From: Gemmatimonadota bacterium
Lineage (GTDB): Bacteria; Gemmatimonadota; Gemmatimonadetes; Longimicrobiales; Longimicrobiaceae
DNA: 61,037 nucleotides
Direction of reading: 5' to 3'
Assembly (NCBI GenBank): GCA_028287185.1
Contig: JAQBQD010000184.1
Location: forward strand, 1-61,037
Under the pieces are notes generated by a model. The model made no database searches. It had not been told where the DNA came from and saw only the letters and a program-made list of their open reading frames with translations. Made by a program: the position numbers and the translations under genes. Positions 51,770 to 60,461 of the stretch are shown piece after piece (position 1 is the first letter of the stretch; the number at the start of each line of letters is the position of its first letter).

Positions 51770-53071
51770 CTACTGCGCGGCGCCGCCCTTCAGGTAGTCG
51801 AGCAGCAGGTCGCTCATCACCCGGATGCCGATGGGGATGGAGGCGTCGTCGGCCATGAAGGTCGGCGTGTGGTGGTCGCCCGAGACGGTGCCGGGCTTCA
51901 CGGTGCCCAGCCGGTAGAAGAAGCCGGGGACGGCGTTGGAGAAGAACGCGAAGTCCTCGGCGCCGGTGGTGGGCGGGATCTCGGAGACGTTGGCGGCGCC
52001 CATCACCCGGTCCAGGGTGGGCCGCATGCGCTTCGCGAGCGCCACGTTGTTCTCCGTCACCGGCGTGGTGCGCTGGTACTCCATGGTGTACGTGGCGCCG
52101 CTTGCGTGGGTGATGCCGTCCAGGATCTCGCGCATGCGCCGCTCCACCGTGTCCTGCGTGGCGGGGCTGAAGGTGCGCACCGTGCCCTCCAGGCGCACCT
52201 CGGCGGGGATGATGTTGAAGCGCTCGCCGCCGCGGATCATGCCCACCGTCACCACGCTGGGCTCGAACGGGGACAGGTTGCGCGAGCGGATGGTCTGCAG
52301 CGCCATCACCACCTGCGCGGCGGTCACCACCGGGTCCACCGACAGCTCCGGCGACGCCCCGTGCGCCTGCCGCCCGTGGATGGTGACCATGAACTTGTCC
52401 GACGCCGCCATGGCGGGGCCGGGCGTGTACCCGATCCTGCCCACGTCCATGCGCGCGAAGGTGTGCAGCCCGAACACGGCACTCGGCCGCAGGGTGAACG
52501 CGCCCTCGGCCAGCATCAGCTTGGCGCCGCCCTCCTCGCCCGGAGGCGAGCCCTCCTCCGCCGGCTGGAACAGGAAGACCACCGTGCCGGGAAGCTGGTC
52601 GCGCATGCCGGCCAGCACGGAGGCCACGCCCATCTGCACCACCGTGTGCACGTCGTGCCCGCAGGCGTGCGCCACGCCCACCTTCTGCCCCAGGTAGGTG
52701 GTGGTGTCGGTGGACTTCCAGGGGTACGGGGTGTTCTCGGTCACGGGCAGCGCGTCCATGTCGGCGCGCACGGCCACCACGGGCCCGGGCCGGCCGCCGC
52801 GCAGGATGCCCACCACGCCGGTGTGCGCCACGCCGGTGCGCACCTCGATGCCCAGCGCGCGAAGGTGGTCGGCCACGAGCTGCGCCGTGTGGAACTCGCG
52901 GTTGCCCAGCTCCGGGTGCTGGTGGATCTGGTGGCGCACCTCCACCATGGCGGGGGCCACGCGGCCGGCGGCGGCGCTCACGCGGGCGTCGGACGACTGT
53001 GCGGCCAGGGCGGCGGGCGCCAGGAGGGCAGCGAGCAGCGCCGGGAGGGCGCGGTGGTTTCGGGGGCTCAT
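51770..53071 (-). CDS. M20-family amidohydrolase (secreted)
   Basis: A 433-residue protein from ATG 53071 with a signal peptide (ALLAALLAPAALAAQ). It has the M20D pattern: EVRHQIHQHPELGNREFHT, VRADMDALP, metal ligands in VAHACGHDVHT, EEGSPPGEEGG, and TTGAEDFAFFSNAVPG. The dimerisation domain is in the middle (HGRQAHGAS). Members are hippurate hydrolases and N-acyl amino-acid or indole-acetyl-amino-acid deacylases; an exported form would act on external N-acyl compounds. It shares a bidirectional hairpin with the FN3 gene. Confidence 0.92.
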   Translation of the reverse strand: MSPRNHRALPALLAALLAPAALAAQSSDARVSAAAGRVAPAMVEVRHQIHQHPELGNREFHTAQLVADHLRALGIEVRTGVAHTGVVGILRGGRPGPVVAVRADMDALPVTENTPYPWKSTDTTTYLGQKVGVAHACGHDVHTVVQMGVASVLAGMRDQLPGTVVFLFQPAEEGSPPGEEGGAKLMLAEGAFTLRPSAVFGLHTFARMDVGRIGYTPGPAMAASDKFMVTIHGRQAHGASPELSVDPVVTAAQVVMALQTIRSRNLSPFEPSVVTVGMIRGGERFNIIPAEVRLEGTVRTFSPATQDTVERRMREILDGITHASGATYTMEYQRTTPVTENNVALAKRMRPTLDRVMGAANVSEIPPTTGAEDFAFFSNAVPGFFYRLGTVKPGTVSGDHHTPTFMADDASIPIGIRVMSDLLLDYLKGGAAQ

Positions 53072-53495
53072 GCGGTGCGGTGCCGGGGAGACGGGGAAGG
53101 CGCGCGGAAGGCCGCGGCCCGGTACAATGGCGCCGCGCATCCCCCCCGTCAATCCGCCGGAAGCCATGCTCCCGCGCCTTTTCCGCCGCGGCCGTGCTCC
53201 CGGCGAATGGTGCGTGGCGGAAAGCGGGCGCCGGGCGCGGCGGCAGGACCAGGAACCGCCCCGCCGCCCGGATGTCGCGGAGCACGCGGCGGGGCAGGTG
53301 CGGAGCAGCGAAACGCCCGGCGGAAACGGGAGCGCGCGGCGGCGCGGATCGGCCCGCGGCGGCGCAGATGTGGTCAACGAGCGCACTACGTGCTAGATTT
53401 CGGGATTCCGAACGTCAGCCCAGCCCGCGAAGGCGCCCGGCGCGCCCATGCCCTGCGCGGGTCCCGCCGCCCGATCGTTCCTCCGGAGGCCGTCC
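53072..53495. other. Divergent intergenic region
   Basis: About 420 bp between the M20 and methyltransferase genes. No gene supported. A less GC-rich patch, TGTGGTCAACGAGCGCACTACG with TAGATTTCGGG (53371-53404), may hold the methyltransferase promoter. Confidence 0.35.
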
Positions 53496-54077
53496 TTGCC
53501 GCACCGCCGCCCCAACCCGTTCCGGCAGTTCGTGCTCTTCGCGCGCAACTTCCTGAAGCACCCCGCCATGCTGGGATCGGTCATCCCCAGCTCGCGGTTT
53601 CTGGTGCGTCACATGCTGAACGAGGTGGACTGGCGCTCGGCGAAGGTGATCGTGGAGTACGGCCCGGGCGTGGGCACCTTCACGCGCGAGATCCTGTCGC
53701 GCATGCGGCGCGACGCCACGCTGGTGGTGTTCGAGACCAACGAGGAGTTCATCGAGCACCTGCGCGGCTCCATCCGCGACAAGCGGCTGCACCTGATCCA
53801 CGCCTCGGCCACCGAGGTGGACACGGTGCTCGCGGACCTGGGCCTGGAGCGCGCCGACTACATCGTCTCGGGCCTCCCGTTCCGCATCATGCCGCCCGAC
53901 GTGCGCGACTCCGTGCTCCGCGCCACGCGCGACACCCTGCGCCCCGACGGCGAGTTCCTGCTCTTCCAGTACACCCGCGCCCTGGAGTCCCCGCTGGAGC
54001 GCTTCTTCGGCACCGTGCGCGAAGAGTTCGAGCCGCTCAACATCCCCCCCGCCCGCCTGTACTACTGCGCCGTCTGA
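53496..54077 (+). CDS. SAM-dependent methyltransferase (phospholipid/rRNA-dimethylase-like)
   Basis: A 193-residue protein. TTG 53496 is chosen because GGAGG sits 8-9 nt upstream; ATG 53448 would add 16 residues. It begins with a basic helix (FRQFVLFARNFLKHPAMLGSV), then IPSSRFLVRHML, the class-I SAM motif EYGPGVGTFT, acidic VFETNEEF, and SGLPFRIMP. This is the pattern of PmtA-like phospholipid N-methyltransferases and KsgA relatives. The amphipathic N-terminus fits membrane-surface action on lipids. Confidence 0.78.
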   Translation: MPHRRPNPFRQFVLFARNFLKHPAMLGSVIPSSRFLVRHMLNEVDWRSAKVIVEYGPGVGTFTREILSRMRRDATLVVFETNEEFIEHLRGSIRDKRLHLIHASATEVDTVLADLGLERADYIVSGLPFRIMPPDVRDSVLRATRDTLRPDGEFLLFQYTRALESPLERFFGTVREEFEPLNIPPARLYYCAV

Positions 54078-54253
54078 GGCGCTTCCGTCCCCTCGCCCGT
54101 CCCCTGCACGAACCGTAGCTCCCCCGCGCGAATCCATCCACGCCGGGCATCGACCGACTGGATTCACGTCCTCCATCGACATCGCCGACATCCATCGACG
54201 GACACGGACATCCGTCGAGGCCTATGGGATGCGGGCTTCCGCGCGTGCACCCC

Positions 54254-54307
54254 GGGGTTGGAAAGCCGGGGCTGCCGTACGAACCAAGCCCGCCTTCCCG
54301 TGAGGGC
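54254..54307 (-). repeat. Interspersed hairpin repeat, copy 2
   Basis: Minus-strand reading: GAAGGCGGGCTTGGTTCGTACGGCAGCC within 54270-54297, then a GGCTTTCCAACCCC tail. It matches copy 1 at 34982-35030 in the same orientation, with a decayed hairpin. The surrounding gap (54078-54334) also carries GGATTCACG/CATCGACATCG low-complexity words at 54120-54215. Confidence 0.5.
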
Positions 54308-54334
54308 GCCCGGCCGCGCGTCGGCGCGGGAAGG

Positions 54335-54742
54335 TCACGGGCGCACGAGCGACAGGCGGATCTTCTTCTCGCCCAATCGCACCACGAGCGTGTCGCCGTC
54401 GCGCAGGGGCTCCAGCGCGGCCCCGTCCACGAACTCGCAGTACGCCTCGCCGCCCACCTGCACCTCGCCGCGAAAGCCGCGGGCGTGGGCCACCGCGTCG
54501 GGCTTCCGCTTCTTCGCGTTGCTGCGCAGGTACACGCCGCGGTCGTTCATCAGCCACAGGCCCACGGGCGCGCCGGTGCCGGGGTGGTCCACCTCGGCGT
54601 CCGGGTCGGCCTCGGGCGCGTTCAGGTCCACGCCGGCGGCCACGTACCGCTGCGCCTCGGTCATCATCCGCTCGCCAGCCGCCCGCGACTCGGCCAGCAG
54701 GGCGCGCACCTCGGCGCCCTCGAACTCGTATCGAACCTCCAT
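54335..54742 (-). CDS. Conserved hypothetical protein (135 aa)
   Basis: A 135-residue protein from ATG 54742 with a purine-rich GGGAGGGGGAAG upstream. The N-terminal half is helical (ALLAESRAAGERMMTEAQRYV). The C-terminal half is beta-rich: GLWLMNDRGVYLRSNAKK, VQVGGEAYCEF, then DTLVVRLGEKKIRLSLV. No family name known to me. It lacks a signal peptide. It lies 125 nt downstream of ddaH on the same strand and may be co-transcribed. Confidence 0.65.
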   Translation of the reverse strand: MEVRYEFEGAEVRALLAESRAAGERMMTEAQRYVAAGVDLNAPEADPDAEVDHPGTGAPVGLWLMNDRGVYLRSNAKKRKPDAVAHARGFRGEVQVGGEAYCEFVDGAALEPLRDGDTLVVRLGEKKIRLSLVRP

Positions 54743-54867
54743 CGCTTCCCCCCTCCCGCCGCGGTCGCCGTGAATCGCCAGGCGTAGAGTATACAGGCCG
54801 GCCGGCAGCGCGGGCCACCATCCCCCACGCCGCACCGTATCGGCTTCCCGGACGATGGGATGCGGGG

Positions 54868-55632
54868 CTATGCGGGAAAGACCAGGCTGCAGCAGGTGAC
54901 GGCGCCCTCGGCCTTCGCCAGCTCCGACGCGTCCACCGCCAGCACGGAGATGCCGGCTTCCTCCAGCCGTGCCCGCGTGCGGGGGAACGCGACGGGATAC
55001 AGCAGCCGGCCGCCGGCGCGCACGCCGTTGGCCGCGAAGGGCTCGGCGGCGTCCACCTCGATCACCCGCGCTCCGGCGAAGAGCGCCGCATCGATCCACG
55101 CCGGGTTCAGCAGCACGGTGCCGTCCGCCACCTCGGTGACCGCCGTCTTCAGGTGCAGGCAGCCGGCCGGCACCACGCCACGCACCTGGTAGCCGTGGGG
55201 CCGGAGCAGGTGGCGAAGCTGGCGCACGCCTTCCTCGTTGCTGCGGCTGGAAAGGCCCACGTACACCGTGCGCCCCAGGCGCAGCGCGTCGCCGCCGTCC
55301 AGCGTGCCCGGCGCCTCGATGCGCGCGACGGGCCGATGCTCCGCCAGCGCCGCCGCGACCGCCGCCGTCTCGCCGCGCCTGGATTCGGCGCCGGGGCGGG
55401 TGACGACCGCCAGCTCGTCCACCACGACGGCGGTGTCTTCGATGAACACCCCGTCCGGCCATGCGCCGCCGTCGTCGATCCGGCGGACCGTGCACCCCAG
55501 CTCCGCCAGCGCCCGCTCGTACGCCTCGTGTTGCGCCCGCGCGGCCGCCACGTCGATGGGTGCGCGGGCCAGGTGCGTGAGCTCGCAGTCCGCGATGCGC
55601 GCGCTGATGCCGCGGGTGAGGGCGATGAGCAT
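54868..55632 (-). CDS. ddaH: Dimethylarginine dimethylaminohydrolase
   Basis: A 254-residue amidinotransferase-fold enzyme. PDGVFIEDTAVV (59-70), GTLDGGD (109-115), catalytic His160 in CLHLKTAV, and the C-terminal nucleophile in AVTCCSL (Cys247/248) match DDAH, which converts methylated arginines to citrulline and methylamines. A citrullinase or arginine-deiminase-like use is possible. The ATG at 55632 is consistent with family length. The upstream gap holds the TGATCA-rich module described separately. Confidence 0.9.
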   Translation of the reverse strand: MLIALTRGISARIADCELTHLARAPIDVAAARAQHEAYERALAELGCTVRRIDDGGAWPDGVFIEDTAVVVDELAVVTRPGAESRRGETAAVAAALAEHRPVARIEAPGTLDGGDALRLGRTVYVGLSSRSNEEGVRQLRHLLRPHGYQVRGVVPAGCLHLKTAVTEVADGTVLLNPAWIDAALFAGARVIEVDAAEPFAANGVRAGGRLLYPVAFPRTRARLEEAGISVLAVDASELAKAEGAVTCCSLVFPA

Positions 55633-56105
55633 CGTCCGTGGATTCGGGGTTCGGAGAGATCAGGATGGGCATCGGATCGACCGCACCGATCGAGGCTGAT
55701 GGCCGGCGGCGACGGACGGCGCCGGTTGCTCGCGGTCACAATCCGGGCGAGGACACATCGCTCGAAACGCCGCCTGCGATCCCGGTCATCTCTCACAGGG
55801 CGAGGAGATGATCATGATCATGATCACGTTAACGTTGTCATTTCAGCAACTCATGATCATGTTAACGCGATCGTGATCACGTTTCAGCGAATTCAAAGTA
55901 TACGTGGACCTTGCTGGTTGGGAGTAGGATGCCTGCGTCAGCAACACAGAGGTGAGTAACACTCCTGTGACCCAAATCGGGCGCGCTTCGGATTCTGGTA
56001 CCGTGGATCGGACCGAATCTGGAGCTTTCGGCGGGGCCGGGAGCGGGCTACCATAGGGGTGGCGCGGTGAAGCGCCATCGCCGCGCACCGAATCGAGGAG
56101 GGAAG
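55633..56105. other. Divergent intergenic region with repeat-rich regulatory block
   Basis: About 470 bp between ddaH and the flavoprotein gene. It holds an A/T-rich block at 55808-55905 that stands out from the GC-rich surroundings. To the left is GATCGACCGCACCGATCGAGG-like low-complexity DNA; to the right an AATTCAAAGTATACG patch (55889-55903). No gene is supported. Confidence 0.6.
55808..55888. promoter_or_regulatory. TGATCA / GTTAAC / TTTCAGC repeated operator-like module
   Basis: Three tandem TGATCA palindromes (55809-55826) are followed by CGTTAACG (55827-55834) and TTTCAGC (55841-55847). A second set follows: TGATCA (55854-55859), GTTAAC (55861-55866), CGATCG (55868-55873), TGATCA (55874-55879) and TTTCAGC (55882-55888). 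The two TTTCAGC copies are 41 bp apart, about four helical turns. This looks like a multi-site binding region for a dimeric regulator acting on one or both flanking genes. Confidence 0.55.
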
Positions 56106-56702
56106 ATGCCGAATGCCGGGTCCGCGCGCGGGCGCGCGGAGATCCGCAGCAAGCCGCAGCGCGGCGTGCCGGACGAGGCCGCGGAGATCCTCCGGGCCGG
56201 CGTCGTGGCCCACGTGGGCTTCGCGGTGGATGGACAGCCGTACGTGATCCCCATGACGTACCACTTCGACGCCGCGCGGCCGGACGAGATCCACCTGCAC
56301 GGCACGCAGCACGGCCGGCTGATGCAGCACCTGGCCGACGGCGCACCGGCGTGCGTCACGGTGACGCTGGTGGACGGGCTGGTGTATTCGCGCACGGCCA
56401 AGTACCACTCGGTGAACTACCGCAGCGTGGTCGCGTTCGGCCGCGCGGGACCCCAGCCGGCCGCCGAGGAGCGCCGCGCACTGCTGGACGGCATGGTGGC
56501 GCGCATCTTCCCCGGCCGCACCGCCGGGCGCGACTACGAGCCCATGCCCGATGCGCACCTGGAAGCCACCGCCTTCGTCACCCTCCGCGTGGAGGAGTGG
56601 AGCGCGAAGGCTCGCCGCGGCGGCCCCCTGGGCCCGCAGGACGCGGAGCCGGACGACGCGTCTCCGTACACCCGCGGCGTGGTGCCGCTGCGCGAGGCCT
56701 GA
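56106..56702 (+). CDS. Pyridoxamine 5'-phosphate oxidase-like flavoprotein
   Basis: A 198-residue protein; ATG 56106 is preceded by GAGGAGGGA. It has the split-barrel flavin fold: AEILRAGVVAHVGFAVDGQPYVIPMTYHFD (in parts: VAHVGFAVDGQPYVIPM), IHLHGTQHGRLMQHLADG, ACVTVTLVDGLV and SRTAKYHSVNYRSVVAFG. This is the pyridoxamine-oxidase-2 / NimA-like group, often FMN-binding reductases of nitro compounds or haem-related enzymes. The PNPOx signature is not complete, so vitamin B6 synthesis is unlikely. 92 nt upstream of the DinB gene. Confidence 0.82.
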   Translation: MPNAGSARGRAEIRSKPQRGVPDEAAEILRAGVVAHVGFAVDGQPYVIPMTYHFDAARPDEIHLHGTQHGRLMQHLADGAPACVTVTLVDGLVYSRTAKYHSVNYRSVVAFGRAGPQPAAEERRALLDGMVARIFPGRTAGRDYEPMPDAHLEATAFVTLRVEEWSAKARRGGPLGPQDAEPDDASPYTRGVVPLREA

Positions 56703-56794
56703 TCGACATCTCTTCCGGAAGGCGCGCGGCGATACCCTGCCCGCATGGAGCGCCGCCTCCTCATCGCCCGACCTCACCGCACCCGACCGCGACC

Positions 56795-57340
56795 ATGACC
56801 GAACGCCCCGTAGAATCCGAGTACGCCCCGTACTATCACAAGTACATCGCGCTCGTCCCGGACGGCGCCGTGGCCGACACGCTGGAGTCGCAGATCGCGG
56901 AGACGCTGGCGCTGCTGGCCTCCATCGGCGAGGCGGACGGGGACCGCGCGTACGCGCCGGGCAAGTGGACGGTGAAGGAGGTGGTGGGCCACATGGCGGA
57001 CACGGAGCGCATCTTCACCTACCGCGCCCTGCGCGCCGCCCGCGGAGACGACACGCCGCTTCCGGGCTTCGACGAGAACACCTACGTGCCCGCCGGGGAG
57101 TTCGGCGGCCGCACGCTGGCGTCGCTCGCCGACGAGCTGGCCGCCGTCCGCGCCGCCACCGTGGCCCTGTTCCGCAACCTGCCCGCCCCGGCGTGGTCGC
57201 GCCGCGGTGTCGCCAACGGCACCCCGTTCGCCGTGCGCGCCATCGCCTGGATCGCCGCCGGCCACGAGCTGCACCACCGCGGCCTGTTCCGCACCCGCTA
57301 CCTGCCGGCGCTCGCGAGTGGGGGCGCGGCGGCGGAGTAG
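56795..57340 (+). CDS. DinB-family putative metal-dependent hydrolase
   Basis: A 181-residue four-helix-bundle protein. It has the metal-binding histidines expected for DinB/YfiT relatives: HMADTERI (first helix) and GHELHHRGLF (last helix). The N-terminal SEYAPYYHKYIALVPDGAV is typical of the subgroup. Members include thiol-S-transferases using bacillithiol or mycothiol; the substrate is unknown. It may be co-transcribed with the flavoprotein gene upstream. Confidence 0.85.
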   Translation: MTERPVESEYAPYYHKYIALVPDGAVADTLESQIAETLALLASIGEADGDRAYAPGKWTVKEVVGHMADTERIFTYRALRAARGDDTPLPGFDENTYVPAGEFGGRTLASLADELAAVRAATVALFRNLPAPAWSRRGVANGTPFAVRAIAWIAAGHELHHRGLFRTRYLPALASGGAAAE

Positions 57341-57477
57341 AGCACCGCAACGAACCCCTGGTGGACGGAGGATGCCGGAATGGATGACGAGCACTTTGCT
57401 GTCCTGCTCAGCGCCCTCCTCGGTCAGGCGGATTGGGGTGGGGGGACCGAGAAGCAGGGATGATCTTGCTCGATTCG

Positions 57478-57515
57478 CGGAGCCCCCGCTGCCCGGATGG
57501 GCGGCGGGGGCTCCG
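57478..57515. terminator. 17-bp hairpin
   Basis: CGGAGCCCCCGC-TGCCC pairs with GGGCGGCGGGGGCTCCG (one T-G wobble) around GGAT. It lies 36 nt beyond the SPFH gene stop on the minus strand, and could also end DinB transcripts. Confidence 0.7.
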
Positions 57516-57550
57516 TTGTCGACCCGTCCACGGCGTCCGGCGCCGGGCGG

Positions 57551-58666
57551 TTACTGCGGGAGCGGCGGCGGGGTGGCGGGGAAGAGGCTCGCCAGCTCGG
57601 GCACCTGGGCGGCGGGGGTCCAGGCGGCCATGCCGTCGCGCCAGACCAGGGTGTCGCGGGTAAGGCCGCCACTCTCGACGTGCCGGCGCAGGGCGTCCGC
57701 GGCGTGCGGGCCGCTCTGCTGGCCGTTCAGCGCGATCCAGAAGGCGGGCGCGGCGCCGGGCAGCGGCGGGGGGCCGGCGGGGGCGTTCTGCGAGCCGGCG
57801 CCGGCATTCTGGCCCAGCGCGCTGCCGAGCTGGTTGGCCATGGCGAAGCCCATCCCCATGCCGATTCCACCGGCCGCGGTGCCGCCGGGGTTCTTCGCCG
57901 CCTCCTCCAGCGCCTGCGCGGCCTGGAACTGAGTGTAGGCGCCCAGGTTGCCGATCACGCCCATGCTGCTGCGCTTGTCCAGCGCGCGCTCCACCTCCTC
58001 GGGAAGCGACACGTTCTCCACCAGCAGCTTGGTGAGCTCGATGCCGTACGCCGCGAACTCGGGCCCCACCTTGGCCGCCAGGCGGGTGCCCATCTCGTCG
58101 TAGTTGCCCGCCAGGTCCAGCACGGGGATCTTGCCCTCGCCCACCGCGTCCGAGAAGCGCGTGACCACCAGGTTCCGGAGCTGGTCGGCGATGCCGTCGG
58201 TGGTGAAGGTGCCGTTGGTTCCCACGATCTCGCAGATGAACTTGCCCGGCTCGCCCACGCGGTAGGCGAAGCTGCCGAACGCGCGCAGGCGCACGGGCCC
58301 GAACTCCGCATCCCGCGTCATGATGGGGTTGCGCGTGCCCCACTTCTGGTCGGTGAACTGGCGCGTGCTGACGAAGTAGACCTCGGCCTTGAAGGGGCTG
58401 TCGAAGCCGTACTTCCAGCCGCGCAGGGTGCTGAGCACCGGCAGGTTGGCCGTCGCCAGCGTGTAGGTGCCGGGCTGGAACACGTCCGCAAGCTGGCCCT
58501 CGTTCACGAACACGGCGGCCTGGCCCGGGCGCACCACGAGCTGCGCGCCGTTCTTGATCTCGTTGTCGTGCCGCTCGAAGCGGTGCACCAGCGTGCTCCC
58601 GCCGTCCTCGAGCCACTCGACGATGTCGATCAGCTCGCTCTTCACGAAGTCGTTCCAGAACGCCAT
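57551..58666 (-). CDS. SPFH-domain protein with C-terminal GYF-like domain
   Basis: A 371-residue protein. The N-terminal SPFH/band-7-like part begins AFWNDFVKSELIDIVEW, typical of the YdjI/virion-core-like group, followed by QAAVFVNEGQLADVFQPGTYTL and helical EVERALDKRSSMGVIG. After a Gly/Pro linker, the C-terminal domain AFWIALNGQQSGPHAADALR, then DTLVWRDGMAAWTPA, is a GYF_2 module. The group forms oligomers, often near membranes or in stress responses such as phage shock. No membrane helix is obvious. Hairpin 57478-57515 follows. Confidence 0.88.
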   Translation of the reverse strand: MAFWNDFVKSELIDIVEWLEDGGSTLVHRFERHDNEIKNGAQLVVRPGQAAVFVNEGQLADVFQPGTYTLATANLPVLSTLRGWKYGFDSPFKAEVYFVSTRQFTDQKWGTRNPIMTRDAEFGPVRLRAFGSFAYRVGEPGKFICEIVGTNGTFTTDGIADQLRNLVVTRFSDAVGEGKIPVLDLAGNYDEMGTRLAAKVGPEFAAYGIELTKLLVENVSLPEEVERALDKRSSMGVIGNLGAYTQFQAAQALEEAAKNPGGTAAGGIGMGMGFAMANQLGSALGQNAGAGSQNAPAGPPPLPGAAPAFWIALNGQQSGPHAADALRRHVESGGLTRDTLVWRDGMAAWTPAAQVPELASLFPATPPPLPQ

Positions 58667-59342
58667 TGGGTGCTCCTTGTTGTGCCCGGTCGCGGCGGCG
58701 GTGCGCTGCCTGTATCTAATCCTCCGCCCGTCCCCTCCGCAACGTTGCCGTGCGGGCGGACCCTGCCACTACGGCCCGCCGGCTCCCGGGGTTCCATCCG
58801 CCGCCCCCGTCCCGCATCGCCTCGCGGAAGCCTGCGTCCACGGCACCCCCGTCGGATCGGTCGATCCGACGCGTCGGCCATGCCACGAGCCGCCGGCAAT
58901 CCATACACCGCACACGCCCGAACTGTCGGATCGCCGTCGATCCGACGCACACCCGTCGATCTGCACCATCCCCCATCCTCCCGCGTACCGGAACTCCAAA
59001 CGCCGCCCGCCCGCACGATCGTCGACTCTCCTCCGAGATGCCACGCCGCACGTCCGACCATCCGCCCACGGGCGAAGCCCGCAGTCCTGCGAAGGCAGGA
59101 TTTGTGTCTTTCATTGCAGCCAATCTATTCACCCGCAACGACTTGCCACGTCAGCCCTGGCTCCCCGGAGGCCGTCGACGCCGCGACCCGCTTACTCCCC
59201 TCTTCGCCCAGGCGGCGGATGTTCTCGTGTATCTCAAGCGCGCGCACGCGGGTACCGGTTTCCGGCTCGCCCCGGCGGGAACGCTTTGTGCCCCGGGGCG
59301 CGCCCGTGGACAGGCGGACGCGCAGCGGGGGAGGGCACGGAG
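58667..59342. other. Divergent intergenic region with low-complexity DNA
   Basis: About 675 bp with no convincing gene. From 58850 to 58990 there are TCGATC/GATCCGACG patches (GTCGGATCGGTCGATCCGAC at 58852-58871 is a 20-nt near palindrome). Repeat copy 3 is at 59084-59130. The promoter of the DUF72 gene is expected just after it. Confidence 0.5.
59084..59130 (+). repeat. Interspersed hairpin repeat, copy 3
   Basis: TCCTGC/GCAGGA hairpin (loop GAAG), then ATTTGTGTCTTTCATTGCAGCC. Opposite orientation to copies 1 and 2, and more diverged. The hairpin followed by TTTGT and GCAGCC at the same spacing supports a common origin. Confidence 0.45.
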
Positions 59343-60209
59343 ATGATCCGATTCGGGCCGGCGGGGTTCCTGTACAAAGACTGGGCGGGCGTGGTGTATC
59401 CCCAGCCCCGCCCGCGCGGCTTCGATCCGCTGGCGTACATGGCGCGCTGGTTCGACACGGTGGAGATCAACTCCACCTTCTACGGACCGGCGACGGAGAA
59501 GACGGCGCGCGCCTGGCTGCGGCGGGTGGAGGACCGGCCCGACTTCCGCTTCACGGCCAAGCTGTACCAGCGCTTCACCCACCAGCGGAAGACGGCGTGG
59601 ACCGCAACGGAGGTGGACGAGGTGCGCGCGGGGATGGACCCGCTGATGGAGGCCGGCCGCCTGGGCGCGCTGCTGCTGCAGTTTCCCTGGTCCTTCCGCC
59701 GCACGCCCGAGAACCGCGAGTGGCTGGCCGACGTGACGGCCGCCTTCCGCGCGTATCCCATGGTGCTGGAGGTGCGCCACGCCTCGTGGAACGTGCCGGA
59801 GACCTTCGGCACGCTGGCGGAGCGGGGCGTCGGGTTCGTCAACATCGACCAGCCCCTCTTCCACGACAGCATCGCTCCCAGCGCGCACGCCACCTCCTCC
59901 GTGGGCTACGTGCGGGTGCACGGCCGCAACTACCGCGACTGGTTCCGCGACAAGGCCGCGCCCCACGAGCGCTACGACTACCTGTATCCCGCCCGCGAGC
60001 TGGAGCCGTGGGCGGAGCGCACGCGCGAGATCGCCGACCGGCCGCCGACGGAGGACGTCTACGTGGTCACCAACAACCACTTCCGCGGCAAGGGCGTCGC
60101 CAACGCGCTCATGCTCAAGGCGATGGTGCAGGGCGGGCCCGTTCCCGGCCCGCCGGAGCTGTTCACGGAGTACGGCGCGGAGCTGGAGCCGTACGTGATT
60201 CCCGCCTGA
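59343..60209 (+). CDS. DUF72 protein (TIM-barrel-like)
   Basis: A 288-residue protein from ATG 59343. Typical DUF72 motifs: FGPAGFLYKDWAGVVYP at the N-terminus, FDTVEINSTFYGPAT, FRFTAKLYQRFTHQRK, LLLQFPWSFRRTPENREWL, LEVRHASWN and a late YVRVHGRN. These are the YecE/DUF72 residues of a TIM-barrel proposed to be a nuclease or glycosidase-like enzyme, with no proven function. Cytoplasmic. Nothing nearby explains its role. Confidence 0.9.
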   Translation: MIRFGPAGFLYKDWAGVVYPQPRPRGFDPLAYMARWFDTVEINSTFYGPATEKTARAWLRRVEDRPDFRFTAKLYQRFTHQRKTAWTATEVDEVRAGMDPLMEAGRLGALLLQFPWSFRRTPENREWLADVTAAFRAYPMVLEVRHASWNVPETFGTLAERGVGFVNIDQPLFHDSIAPSAHATSSVGYVRVHGRNYRDWFRDKAAPHERYDYLYPARELEPWAERTREIADRPPTEDVYVVTNNHFRGKGVANALMLKAMVQGGPVPGPPELFTEYGAELEPYVIPA

Positions 60210-60461
60210 TCCATGTCGCGTCCGTCATGTACGGCGTAATCTGCTGTGTATGATGGAGATGCGTCGATCGCACGAGGGGATCGACGGGCGGCATGTCGCG
60301 GGATGCCGATCCACCGCGAAGGCCCGGCGGGCGTGGCGTACGGGCGGAATGGATGTTATCGTAGAGGCGCGCCCCCGCGCCTTTCCCCGGCACGCGGCAT
60401 GGCGCCGCTCAGACCCTTCACCGGCCCGTCCCCGCTCGCGGGACGCTGCGGCCGGCCCCCG

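Noticed and set aside
56106..56702. pdxH (vitamin B6 oxidase)
   Set aside because: Split-barrel pattern fits, but the PdxH C-terminal signature is missing.
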